In this document: positions 35,838 through 47,200 of the stretch, piece after piece
How the letters are laid out: every line of letters begins with the position of its first letter
How positions within the stretch are numbered: the first letter of the stretch is position 1
Assembly (NCBI GenBank): GCA_039619475.1
Contig: CM077116.1
Location: 198,175,117-198,239,116, forward strand
Direction: 5' to 3'
DNA: 64,000 bases
Origin: Icerya purchasi
Lineage: Eukaryota > Arthropoda > Insecta > Hemiptera > Monophlebidae
Program-made: the position numbers and the translations under genes
Notes under the pieces: generated by a model
Database searches by the model: none
What the model saw: only the letters and a program-made list of their open reading frames with translations
Told to the model about the DNA's origin: nothing

Positions 35838-36013
35838 GTAAGTTTAATTGTATGGAATTTAAACATTTAACCATTAACAACCCTATGTTGTAATCACAAT
35901 CTGCCGCAATAGACTATTATAATCAAACAAATATTATATTGGAGTAGATTCTTGAATATAGTAGTGTTTACTGTTTATAATGCACTTGGGTTACATAGCT
36001 TAACATCTCCTAA
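35838..36013 (+). repeat. Array unit 11, start only
   Basis: The opening 175 bp of a unit: TGTAATCACAATCTGC, then CAAATATTATATTGGAGTAG, then the GCTTAACATCTCCTAA block. Array homology ends where sequence beginning TAGAGATGAGCACAGC starts. Confidence 0.7.
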
Positions 36014-36603
36014 CTAGAGATGAGCACAGCAACTGATCTGCCGGAGCAGTTCTCCGAAATGAGCAGTGATTTTTTCTGCTCCGCCGAAGCCGTTGCTCCG
36101 AAACAAAAATATTATTTTTACCCTGACAGCTGACATGTGAAATGTTTGTGCAATAAATAATGAAGATTTTAGTATTTTCTTACAAAATTATGGATAGAAA
36201 AATAAAATGATTTTTTTTCTTTATTTTATAAAAAAATATATATAAAAAACTAGCTATAAAATGTTTAAAAAGTACAGAAAAGAAAACAATAAAGATATCA
36301 CATCGGTCATAAATCATTCTTACGCAAATCCCCTTTATTCATTTTATTCCTGCACCCAGGCTATTAAAAACAAACATATATATAGAAACAATAAAAGTTT
36401 CGACAGATAATTTCACATACGAAATAATATAACAACATTAACCAATTTTTGATATAGTTACCTGGTTTATCTCGTGTGCGCTCGCGTTCTCGTTATCGCG
36501 TTATCAGGTCGATGATCAGTTGTTTCGACAGACCGGTGAGATCGTTTCATTTATTATCTCATCGTTGTCGTATTTTACTATTATTTAGACGCTCTCCGAA
36601 TTC
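36014..36603. other. Unassigned stretch; possible hAT-like end and LINE 5' UTR
   Basis: It starts at the array edge with TAGAGATGAGCACAG, which resembles hAT-type terminal sequence (inference from memory). A short inverted motif follows (CCGGAGCAG...CTGCTCCG at about 36,041-36,093). No matching right end was found. From about 36,450 to 36,603 the base composition rises (CTCGTGTGCGCTCGCG), and this may be the 5' UTR of the + strand LINE that starts again at 37,635. Confidence 0.35.
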
Positions 36604-37634
36604 TTTTTTTTTTTTTTTAGATCCCCCTTTGGGTACGTCAGCTAAGGACCTACACCCAGAAACAACAGAAAAGAAAAGAGCCGTCAGTTAAATTTTGATT
36701 CGGTCAGATATGGACAATATAAAGGAACTAACGGATGAGATAATGGATGGTGAAGAGAAGGACAGAATATAAGATGCACAATAAGGAGCGGGGAGCTTGA
36801 GTTTCAGCAAACAAGAATATAGGATACCGCGTTCAACAGAAAGAGATGGACATTCAAAAAAGATGTGATTGGCGTCGCAATTCGCCGCCTCATTATCGTG
36901 AAGAGGACAATTTGGAGAAGAAACAAGGGAAAAGCGAAAACGAGAGGAAGGAAGAGCAGAATGGCCAAACGGCAAGCGAATCATAGAAATGACAACGGAA
37001 CGGGGAAGTGAAGGAAACTCAAAGAACCAAGGGTTAGAAGGAAGACTAGGTTGTACAGACAGATAAAAGGATTGATCGTTACGGAAGGATCTGACCAAAG
37101 TTTAAGGTGAAATTTAGTACATAGGGAATTGAAGTTGGAGGATGGAATTTTTTTAAAGAAGGAACGAGAGGAAGCAGCAACTCGAACCAAGGAATCGGAC
37201 GTTTCATTACCTTTAATGCCCCATATGGCTGGGAATCCACAGAAAATCAACACAGATGGAGTAGTGAGAGGAAAGAAGATAGATAAGACAGCGTATGCGA
37301 AGAATGATGAAATCAGAAGAGTTATCAGGAAAAGGGGAGCTGATCGCTGGAAGAACACTCATGGAATCTGAGATAATCAAATAATTAGAAAACTGACGAC
37401 TGGAAGAAATGAAGATAATGGAGCGTAGGATAGCCATCAACTCGGCTGTAAAGATTGAACAGAAAGAAAGAAAACAAAATGATTCAGAGAAATTGAAGTC
37501 CGGCAGCATAAAAGAAGCTCCAACACTATGAGGTCCCTTGAAGCCATCTGTGAAAATGGGTACATGCGATGGAAATTGGGAATTGATAACTTAGATTACT
37601 GTTATTTATTACGATTTGTATAGCGATTTATTTT
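36604..37634 (-). mobile_element. 5'-truncated I-like LINE (RNase H to 3' end), minus strand
   Basis: The poly(A) is seen as T at 36,604-36,617, after a 3' UTR with CTGTTGTTTCTGGGTG. The coding part starts just before RNase H (VINSQFPSHVPIFTDG) and contains SIFTAELMAILRSIIF, LIISDSMSV, WIPSHMG and IKGNETSD in two frames. It ends with the cysteine-rich tail CDANHIFFECPSL and SDRIKI plus stop at 36,688. At least two frameshifts separate these pieces. It belongs to the same 3' UTR subgroup as the copy at 53-57 kb. It lies between poly(T) runs on both sides, consistent with insertion into a T tract in the 5' UTR of the following LINE. Confidence 0.75.
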
Positions 37635-37693
37635 GATCCTTTTTTTTTTTTTTTTCTAATTTTGCGTATATTTCATTTTGATTTGCTTGACCG

Positions 37694-39230
37694 ATGAGCT
37701 TGTCTAATGGGGACCGCCCTGCGGCCTCCTCCAAAGATTCAAAAACCAATAAAGCGAACATGTCGCTGAATCTAATGGAGGTTGACGCTGCCGGAAAGCG
37801 TAAGTTATCCAGCCCTCTCTCGCCATCAACGATTTTACCAAACAAGGATCTGCGGCTTTCGCAACCTGACTTGCCCAACCTCTCTAATATTAATTATAAC
37901 ATCTGGGCGATTAAAGCAGTCGAAAACTTTAATATCGCTAGTAGTAGTAATAATAACAATAATAATAATAATAATAATAATAATACCAATAACAATAATG
38001 ATAATAATAATAACAACATCAACAACAGCAACATTTCATCTACCAATAGTAACAATAATAATCGTAAAGATCTTATTAATGTTTTTCCTTCCGATCATCC
38101 TGGTCCTTTCAAAGTTTTTGTCGAGAACTCCACCCTAGACAAGAACATCGAGAATTTGCACCCGTTGGCTCTGGCCAGGCTCATTTGTAAAATTTCAACT
38201 TCCTTTTCGAACATCATTCTCCAGGGCAGGGGGCGTATCTCGGTAATGTTTCCCTCTGCTTCTGCGGCGAATGATTTTCTGAACAATTCCTCATTTTTTC
38301 AGACCAACAATCTTACCGCGTATATCCCCACCAATGCTCTGTTTAATATGGGCGTTATCTCTGGAATTTTTCCTTCCTTTTCCGAAGACGAAATTAAAGA
38401 GGGTCTTGTTTCCTCTATCCCAGTTTCGTCGTATCTTTCGCTCTTCTGGTGGAAAAAAAATTCCCACCAGGAGTGTCGAACTTAAATTCGCTAAGTCGTT
38501 CCTTCCAGAGTTTGTATCGATTTACAAACTCCGTTTTCCCGTTTTCCCTAATGTCCGTTCTCCCACTCAGTGCTCTAAATGCTTCCTTTTTGGACATATT
38601 GCGCGCCATTGTCGTAGCTCTCATCACATTTGCTTACACTGTGCTTCCAGACATCCCTTTTCGGAATGACCCAACCTCCAGGAGCATCCAATTTGTCGCA
38701 ACTGCGAAGGTTGCCATAGCTCGTCCGATCGTGCCTGCCCGCAGTGGCTTAGACAGAAGGATATTAAAAGAATAATGGCGTTCGAAAACATATAGTTTCA
38801 AGAAGCCGCCAAATATAAATCCTCTAGTGTCGTCTCCCAAGCCTTTTCCTACGCTAATCGTGCCGCAGCCCCTTCTTCCTCTCAAGCCTCTTCTTCTAAA
38901 ACTAATAAATTGTCTTCTCCTCCTCGTCCTAAATCTCCTAAATCGAAATCGCATTTCAAGTCTCTCCCTCACTTTCCCGCCATCAACTCCTTTTACTCCT
39001 GTGCTCCATCTGTTGGTTGGGCCTTGAATAGTGAAGATTCCCCTCAGCTGAATTTTTCGCTGCCTACCAGCAACTTTCTAGCTCCTCGCAGCATACTTTC
39101 TAATTCCTCCCTTAATTACTCCTCTTTTAATATTACTAATCTTTCCGCCGCAATAATGGAACTCCTCGCTTCTCATAACATGCCGTCTCCTCTTCTTTCC
39201 TTGACAATCTTTCTTCTTTCTTATCCAATT
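37694..39230 (+). pseudogene. ORF1 (gag-like nucleic-acid-binding protein) of the 37-43 kb LINE
   Basis: Starts at an ATG (MSLSNGDRPAASS). An Asn-rich block encoded by an (AAT)n-type microsatellite lies at about residues 84-124, followed by a globular region (HPLALARLICKISTSF; GRISVMFPSASAANDF). After a frameshift near 38,450 come the zinc knuckles CSKCFLFGHIARHC and CLHCASRHPFSE, and after another shift a third Cys cluster. A Ser/Pro-rich tail follows. Such proteins bind LINE RNA to form the RNP. ORF1 cannot be translated as one protein here because of several frameshifts. The end is approximate. Confidence 0.75.
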
Positions 39231-39343
39231 ACGTCCATTCCTTGTAAGGCATATTTTTGCCTTCTCCTTATCTTTATCTCCCTCGGTCTTTTCCCCCTGT
39301 TAGCCAAGGATAACGCCTTACTTACGCTTCAGGAACACTAGAC

Positions 39344-39708
39344 ATGCCTCTATGCTCATGTCGTTTAATTTGTTCATATGGAGGTATAATTGTCCCGTTA
39401 GGGGAGGATACCTACAAACTGGTCGTCAACCATGTTCGTGCAGGTACACCTCCCTGCGCTTTGGATTATACCAAATTGATACGAACAGAAAAGGTCCTGC
39501 AAATTGGCCCGCATATTGTGGCGGGCAGAACTTCTTTCGTTTTCAGCTCCTTGTTTTTCCTTTCTCCTCCTCAAATTGGAAATGCACCTATGTGCTCGCT
39601 TCTTATTTACTAAACTTTCTTTCTTCTTTTATAGCTACTTCTGTTATTTCATCCTCGTCCCTCCCCTCATTATCTATCCTATTCTAATTTTATTGTATCC
39701 TAGATAGC
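39344..39708 (+). other. Spacer between ORF1 and ORF2 of the 37-43 kb LINE
   Basis: About 365 bp with two overlapping + strand frames (39,344-39,613 and 39,352-39,687) that have no family resemblance. The sequence is less T/C-skewed than the flanking ORFs. It may be a genuine inter-ORF spacer or a small insertion; no duplicated ends were seen. Confidence 0.4.
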
Positions 39709-42700
39709 ATGTCGCGTGCTCATGCTCTGAATATCCTGCAGTGGATCTGCCGTAGCTTACAAGCTAACAAATTAAGTTTAGAGAGTTTATTAGACCTCTA
39801 TAATATCCATGTGGCGTTGTTATCCGAAACTTGGCTCAAATCCTCCTCGTCTCTACATTTTAAAGGCTATTCTATAATTCGGTCAGATCGTGTGGATGGT
39901 TACGGTGGCGTCGCCATTCTTATTAGATACGATCTATCCTACCTATCGCACGATATCCCATGTCTTCCTCCTCCCTATCCTAATCTTCCTAACATGGTTC
40001 ACATTTCTCTTTTGAATCTTCTTCCGAATCCTTTACATATTGCTGCGTTTATAACCCTCCTAACTCCAGCCACTCTAATATTCCTCTTATCTCATTTCTT
40101 TCATCGTTATCTGGTCCCTTCATCATTGTAGGAGACTGGAATGCTCACTCTCCTCTTTGGGGCTGCGCTAGGAATAATCCTAATGTTTCGATTCATGAAA
40201 ATTTCATCTTGGATCATGATCTTTTTCTACTTAATGATCGGTCCCATACCCTCTTCAAGCAACCTTCTTCCTCTAGTTCAGTTGATCTCTCCTTTTCCTC
40301 TCCTAATCTTGGTCTCTTATGCTCTTGGAGGACTCTCGACGGCTCTTTTGGCAGCGATCATATCCCCATTCTGCTCACTCTTAATGACGTGCTCCCTCCC
40401 AAGTCTTTCAAGTCCCTTCAATCTCCCCGTTGGCTCCTTTCTAAAACTGATTGGCTAAATTTCGTTCCTTGGTGGATTCCTCTCTCCCTTCTTTTTCTGA
40501 TGTTCCTAATCCATTCTTCCGTTACGATTTTTTCAGTCGAACGCTAAATCCTGCTCTCTCCGCATCTTCTACTCCTATTACCATCACGCGCAGTCGCTCT
40601 TCTTCGTATGCCTCCTCACTCTGGTGGAACGAGGAGTGTAAAGCAGCGTTTCAAAAAAGTTCTGCTACCTTTAAAGCCTTCTGCCTTCATTCCTCTATGT
40701 CCAACTTCTTAGCCCACAAAGAAGCCAACGCAAAAGCTCGTTTTATCGTTAAGTCCGCCAAAAATAATTCTTGGAAATCTTTCAGATTCTCCTTCTCCAG
40801 AGATACGCCCTTCTCCCAGATCTGGAAAATGGCTAAGGCATTTAGATCACCCTTTTTTGAGCGCCCTCGCCACTCCCACCCGTCCAAACCCTAGCTGGAG
40901 TCCTTCTTGGATTCTATTGCTCCCGCCTATGCTTTTCTTCCTTCTCTTCCTGTTGACTCTGAGCCTCACTTCCTGTCTTCTCTTTTCCATTACGACGAGC
41001 TTGCATCCATGCTTAATAAATCCACCTTGTCTGCTCCTGGTCGGGACGGTTTCTCGTTCTTTATTCTTACAAATCTCTCTCCTGCTGCGCTGCTTTTCCT
41101 TCTCCATATATTTAATTCTTTTCTCCTTTCTAGTTCTACTCCAAAATCCTGGAACGACTTTATTGTCGTTCCTATTCCTAAAAGAAATCAGTGTTCTTTC
41201 CGTCCCATTTCCCTGGCCTCCTGTCTGCGTAAACTTTTTGAAGGTTTGATTAACAATCGTCTCGTGTGGTGGCTAGAGTACAATTATCTAGTCCCTTCTA
41301 ATATGTTTGGTTTTCGCCCTGGGCTTTGACCGGTTGACTTCATTAGTTATTTCCTTTCAGATGTCTATAAGTCTTTCCTAACTAAAAAATTCTCAATTGC
41401 CTCTTTTGTAGACGTCTATTCTGCCTTTTATAATGTGCATGTTCCCTCTTTGGGTTCCAAACTATTTTCTCTTAACCTCCCTCCCGTCGTCGTTATTCTC
41501 ATACTCAACCTCTTCCAGAACAGAACTCTCTTTATTTCTTCTCCCTCCTTTTCCTCTTCCAGATGCGTTTATCGTGGGCTCCCACAGGGTTCCTGTCTGA
41601 GTCCTACACTTTTAAATATCTACCCTTTTAATATCGCTTCTCTTCCTATTCCTTCTTTCTCCCTCCTCTTCGCTGACGACATTTTGGTCTATTCCACCTG
41701 TGACAATCTGTCCGCCGCTATTGATGAGTTGAATAATTCCCTGTCTATTCTTAATAATTCCCTTTCTCGTCTTCACCTCTTTTTCTCCTACTAGGTCGCC
41801 TTGTATTATTTTTTCTCTCCGCCCCTTTAACCGAGCTCTAACTCGCATCACTGTATCTGGTGTTCCTATCCCCGTTGTCAATTCTATATGCTGTCTTGGG
41901 CTTTTTTTAAATAGCCGCCTCACATTCCATCAGCACATTAATTTTCTCTATAAATCCTGTCTTAAAAGACTTAATCTCCTTTAATTTCTCTCTCCCCTCA
42001 GATAGGAAGGCGATCCGTTTATTCTTCTAATTCTTTTCAAAGCCATCATCCGGTCCAAGCTCGACTATTGTTCCTTTATCTACGATAATTCCTCTAAGTC
42101 TCTCCTCTTTAAACTTGACGCGATCCAGAACTCTTTCCTCCGTTTGTGCATTGGAACCTTGAAATGCTCTCCCATTCCCGCAGTTCTATCAGAGTCGGTT
42201 ATCCAACCGCTGTTTATTTGCCGCTCTTAGCTTAGGTATCGCTTCTTAATTAAACGGCTTTCCATCTCCTCGTCCAAACATATTTCCTCCTCTCTATATA
42301 TCAAAAACTGCTGGCGTCTTTCTCCTCATAAAATCCCAATCCTGTCGCTCATTGCTACCCGTCTTTTTAATTTTTCTCCTGTTGTCCTTTCCTACAACAT
42401 TCTCCTGTACTTCTTTCATGACTTCAATAGCCTATGGCAGCCTATCAAATTTTCCTCTCTCCCACTTTGTGCCAATTCCTCCTCTCACAATGCAGTCAAC
42501 AATGAATTTCTTCATTTATTGAATTCCTCTTTTCCTGCTCATGTATTAATCTTTACTGACGGTTCCAAGAGCGAAGACAGCGCGGGTGGTGCGTTTACTG
42601 CTCCGTCGCTTCGACATTCTCAGTCCTTCCGGCTTCCTTCCTTCTGGTCTATTTTTTCTGCCGAGTCGATCGCTATCCTTCAGGCTATCTCTTATATTTC

Positions 42701-43430
42701 CTCTTCAAGCGATCTTTCCAAATTCCTCATTATTTCGGACTCTAAGGGCGTCCTTTAAGCCCTATCCTCTCCTCCCTCACATTCTTCTGATAATATTATT
42801 CTCTCAATTCGTTCTCTTGCCTCCACTCCGCAGTCATCCCGTTCTATTTTTATTAATTTTTTGTGGGTCCCCAGTCATTCTGGTATTGATGGCAATGACG
42901 CAGCCGATTATTTGGCTCGTTCTGCTGGTTACCTTGATTCATTCCGCAACTATTTCCCTTCTTCAGATATCCTTTCCTTATCCACCTCCAATCACGCCAG
43001 ACTTTGGCGGGATATTTATCCCTCCCTATTTTCTATACGTCATTCGCATTACCGTTTCATTCAGCCGATTCCTCGTTCCATGTCATGGTTCCATTCTATT
43101 CCTTTCAGTCGTCGCTCTTCTATTGTCTCCCTAATTCGTCTCCGCATCAATCATTCTCGCCTCCCCTCCTCTAGCTTTCGATTTGTTCTATCGCCTTCTC
43201 CTGATTGTTATCTTCACGATTGTAATCCTCCTCGTATATGTGATGCTGATCACATTTTCTTTGAGTGTCCTGCTCTTCGTAGTGAACGCTCCCTTTTATA
43301 CAGTCAGCTCCTGTCATTAGGTCTCCCTACTCCCTATAACTCTTCCTTTATCCTCTCCTTTCCTTCATCTTCTGTGGTGTCCGCACTGCTGTTCTTTGTT
43401 GAGTCCATTTCGGACCGCCTAGTTATTTAA
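39709..43430 (+). pseudogene. ORF2 polyprotein (EN-RT-RNase H) of the 37-43 kb LINE
   Basis: The order is complete. Endonuclease: LNILQW.CRSL, LSETWL, GDWNAHSPLWG. Reverse transcriptase: PGRDGFSFF, FRPISLASCLRKLFEG, MFGFRPGL, YRGLPQGSCLSPTLLN, catalytic FADD. RNase H: IFTDGSKSED, SAESIAIL, IISDSKG, WVPSHSGIDGNDAAD. The tail contains CDADHIFFECP. Disablements include frameshifts near 40,130 and 40,460-40,900, TGA at 41,327, TAG near 41,792 and TAA at 42,756. The RT and RNase H catalytic residues survive, so decay seems moderate. The intact protein would nick target DNA, copy the element RNA and remove the RNA strand. Confidence 0.85.
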
Positions 43431-43497
43431 TTTCTTTGCTTAGTTTTCTTGTTGTTGGGTCAATGCCGCTGGGGCGCCCACAAAAAAAAAAAAAAAA

Positions 43498-44212
43498 CAT
43501 TAATCAATATTAAAATGTATATAAAATAATAAATTCGCTTCATGTACTTCATTTATTTCTTAAGGAAAACTTGTCTTTCATTGGCAAAACACACAATCCT
43601 CGCCAATATTTAACACACACAATGTTTACGACGACCTGATGCATACTACGACAGCTATACCATCTTTAAACAAAAACCGACTTCATCCCTTAAAAATTGG
43701 CTACTTTTTTGTATAAGCTTTAGCGCACAAATTAATAAAATGACAATAATACAAATATTGCAGGCGGAATAAAATAATTATTGAATACAAGCAAACCTTG
43801 ACAAACCAAATTTGAAATAAAATATGACGATACTTAATTTTAATAATTTAATATAGGGGTAAATAAAAAGAGTATTTTAAATAAACGAATGTACACGTAA
43901 GGAAGCGGAAGCTTAAGTGGAAAGAGATAGCTAAGTCGACAGATCGGCGTGAAGCAAGAAGAAAAAGAAATTGAAAAAGGAAATAAATTGACGACAACAA
44001 TGTTTTATTTAATTTATGTAGAACACTACAAACATTCGCCTACCAATTACTTTTCCATTTGCAAGTTTATTTTGTATTATATACGGGTTGTTGTTTTGTA
44101 GTTATTTTTTTATTTATCAAATTTGGACACATCTATAGACAATAATTTTTCTGTACACACTCCAAATATTTGATGAATATTTACAGGACATTAAGATTTT
44201 TTTTCATGTTTG
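43498..44212. other. About 0.7 kb between two LINEs, nothing recognised
   Basis: AT-rich sequence between the poly(A) of the + strand LINE and the poly(T) of the minus-strand LINE. No open frame of note, no array landmark and no inverted repeat was found. It may be the original host or older TE sequence into which both neighbours inserted. Confidence 0.5.
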
Positions 44213-44293
44213 TTTTTTTTTTTTTTTTTTTTTTTTTTTTTGAGTGCCGTGTACAGCTGCCGGGGCTATTACGACACTATGGCAATCGGAGAG

Positions 44294-47200
44294 TTAAATG
44301 GTTCGAAATAGGTTGGTTGTATAAAGAACCCGAATAGTGTCTGCAATGCTCAAAGGCGAGTTGGCCAAAGACGACTGCAAAGACGCTATCCGGTGCTTGG
44401 CGCGCTGGAGCGCGAAGGATGGGCATTCCAGGAGCAGGTGTTTTACTGTAGGAGAGGGAGGAAGGGAGCAAAAGGGGCATTCGAAAGGGGGCTCGCAATT
44501 AAGTAGGAGATGATCATGAGTCAGCGAAATATGACCAATGCGGAGTCTTGCCATAGCCACAAAGTGGGTTCTGGGGAGGTCAGAAGGAGGGAACCAAGGG
44601 TCAATTCCGTGTTTTATCTCTCTTAGAAAGCAAGATTGTCTAGTGAGCCAATCTTGCTTCCATTGGCATTGCACAAGAATTTTTATAGATTTTACTATGT
44701 CGGCGGGAAGAGGAGGGGAACAGGGCATGGGGCACGACACTGTTGACTTAGCAGCGATGTCAGCTAAGTAATTACCCCTAAGTCCGGTGTGGCTTGGCAC
44801 CCATAAGAAAGTAATTTGGTGGGAGGATGATCTTAATTTTAGGATTAGGGATTGCATAGAGTTGGCTATGTAATTCAATGGGGATTGTTGGGGAAGGGAC
44901 TCCAAAGCTGCTAGTGAATCAGATACAATCAAAATGCGGCTGTTGGGTGGAGGGGATTTAACTGTGGATTCGAGAGCTAGGAAAATGGCATAAAGTTCGG
45001 CATCGAGAACGGAACAGTGGTCATGGAGGCGGGCGGACGACGAAACTAGGTTAGGTTGAAAGGAACAAGCAGTAGGAGACGATTTGGAAACAGGGCATGA
45101 TTTCGCAACGTCAGTGAAGTAAATATTTTTTAAGGGTTGCGAACATTCTGGTGCAGAGGATGGAGGAGGAGATTTTTCCCCTGGAGAAATGAACAAGGGA
45201 ATAATCGATTTCAGCTGGTAGGGTAGCCCAGGGTGGAAGAGGAGGTGGTGTTTTGAGGTTTTTGAAGTGTTGGAGGTCGATGTTGGAGTCTAATAGGATT
45301 TTTGTTAGACGAGGTAGCGCGCCATTAGGAGGTGTGGGGTAAGGATCACAAAGTCCAGGAAGGAAGACTCTTAAAGAATCGCGGAAGGAGTGTAAGGATC
45401 TTTGAAAGTGTAAGGGTGGAGAACCCAATAAGGATTGGAGGCTGTGCGTGGGGGACGTATGGTGCGCACCTAGTATTAATCGAAGAGAAGAATTTTGTAG
45501 TGGGTTCAACATTTTGAGAAGGGATGGGGAGGCGGTAGAATACAATGAGCATCCGTAGGAGAGACGGCTGAGGATAAGGGATTGGAAAAGTGTTAGCAGA
45601 AGCTTGGGGGGAGAGTTATGGTTTTTGTGGGATAGATATTTTAATGTAGTGATATATTTGCTGCACTTATTTTTAAGAGATTGCAGGTGAGGCCGCCAGG
45701 ATAATTTGCTATCGAAAATGATCCCGAGGAAAATTGTTGTACTGGAGTATGTGAGAAGAGAATTATCTAAAAAAAAGAGTTGGAGGAGAAGTAATTTTAT
45801 TTTTCCTATTAAAGTCAATACATTTAGTTTTAGATGGAGAGAAGGAGAGCCCATTCAGGCTAGACCATTCTTCTAAGTTTTTTAACACATTTTGCAAGGT
45901 GTGTTGGGCATAGAAAGGATTCGATGTTGTTAAGGAAATGTTCAAGTCATCAACAAAAAAGCGGGAAATTACCCGAGGGGGATGTGATCCACGATGTCGT
46001 TGATATATAAGTTAAAAAGGGTCACGATTAGGGCCGAGCCCTGAGGGAGTCCGTTTTCTGGGAATTGCGGACATGAAAGGGAATTAATTATTCATTGTTC
46101 TTAATAATCTTCTGGAGTAATCCCAGGCGCCAGACCCGATCATATGCATTCTCTATGTCAAAGAAAATTGAGTAGGTGTGCTCTCTGTTAGCGAAAGCTA
46201 CTCTGACTTCGTTGTGCAAACTGGATAAATGCTCTAGCGTCGATCTTTTTTTCCGTCCGCCAGACTGGCACGAGGAGAGGAGTCCACGGGTTTCTAAGAC
46301 CCACGACAGTCTTCTGTTGATCACTTTTTCCAAAGTTTTAGCCAGTACTGAAATCAAAGAAATTGGCCTGTAGCTTGAGAGGGGGGTGGGATCTTTGCCG
46401 CGTTTGAGGATAGGGACTATGATAGCTTCTTTCCAGGATAGCGGTATGGAGCCTTGAGCCCAGATTTGGTTATAGATTGCTAGGAGTTATGAAAGGGCAG
46501 GTGGTGGTAAGTGCTTTAACATCAATGAATGAATTCCGTCGGCACCAGGGGCTGAGTTTTTAGAATGGAATTTTATCTGATAATTAAGCTCGCTTAATGT
46601 AATAGGGCTGCTGTATCCACCCGTGTTATTAATATTAAAAGTTATCGCAGTTTTTTCTTCGTTAGATTTGTGCGTCAGAAAATTTTGTGAGTAAACCGAA
46701 GACGACGATTCGTGGCTGAAGTGTGTGGCAAACACATTTGCCACCACAGAAGATTTAATTATTGCATTATTGTTAATTATGATAGGGGGAATTGGTGGGA
46801 TGGTAGGGATGCCGTTTATTAATTTAATTTTACGCCAAATTGTTCGGTTGCATGTGCTTTGTGTTATGGTAGAGATAAAGGCTGTCCATGCCTCCTGTTT
46901 CTTTTGGCGGATTACATCTCGTGCAGCAGCACGGGCTTTCCTGAAAGCAATGAGATCGGAGGGTATGTGGGTGGATTTGTATCTTCGGAGGGCTTTTTTC
47001 CTTGCGGTGATTGCTAAGCGAACTTCGATGCACCACCAAGGAATGTAGCGTGGAAGTGAAAAGGGTCGGGATTTGGGGATAGATACATTGGCAGCAGAAG
47101 TTAATTTTTCTGTGAAAATTGTAATATTTTCTTGCACTGAGGGAGAAGGAAGAGGCATGGTTTCAAGAAAGGAAGTGAAAATACCCCAGTTTGCTTTTTG

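Larger units (their letters stand above)
790..36013 (+). repeat. Head-to-tail array of large (about 2.5 kb) AT-rich units
   Basis: The same ordered landmarks recur on the + strand about ten times. They include TTAGCAACCTTATGTATTAC, a run with CACAGCAGTTTATTGTGAGC, a block with TTCATTATTATATTGACAAT, and the module AG-NNN-GTAAGTAT. With inserted transposons subtracted, intervals between modules are about 2.35, 2.55, 2.7, 1.4, 2.6, 2.0, 1.5, 0.7 and 1.4 kb, so full units are about 2.3-2.7 kb and several are internally deleted. No long reading frame is kept across units. Units differ clearly from each other by substitutions and small indels, so the array is old apart from one recently homogenised block. 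Nothing I recognise (rDNA, histone or known satellite) matches it. Possible identities are a complex satellite, an expanded intronic or lncRNA segment, or a remnant of an unknown element. Confidence 0.85.
37635..43497 (+). mobile_element. I-like LINE with RNase H, near full length, + strand
   Basis: Two-ORF element: gag-like ORF1 (37,694 to about 39,230), a spacer of about 370-480 bp, then ORF2 (39,709-43,430) with endonuclease, reverse transcriptase, RNase H and a C-terminal Cys/His motif. The 3' UTR is short and distinctive (TTGTTGGGTCAATGCCGC, then GGGGCGCCCAC) and ends in A16 at 43,482-43,497. RNase H places it in the I/R1/Loa group; I favour I-like. Its 5' UTR may continue to the left of the inserted minus-strand copy. 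No target duplication was recognised. Both ORFs are disabled. Confidence 0.85.

Noticed and set aside
36014..36100. hAT transposon call from TAGAGATGAGCACAG
   Set aside because: Only one end resembles a hAT terminus; no matching inverted end, target duplication or transposase was found, so it is kept only as a possibility.
37944..38020. (AAT)n microsatellite as an independent repeat
   Set aside because: It lies inside the LINE ORF1 frame and encodes its Asn-rich block.
44538..44771. Long + strand frames over the minus-strand LINE (also 48,424-49,281)
   Set aside because: They are antisense shadows of the LINE ORFs and carry no domain of their own.
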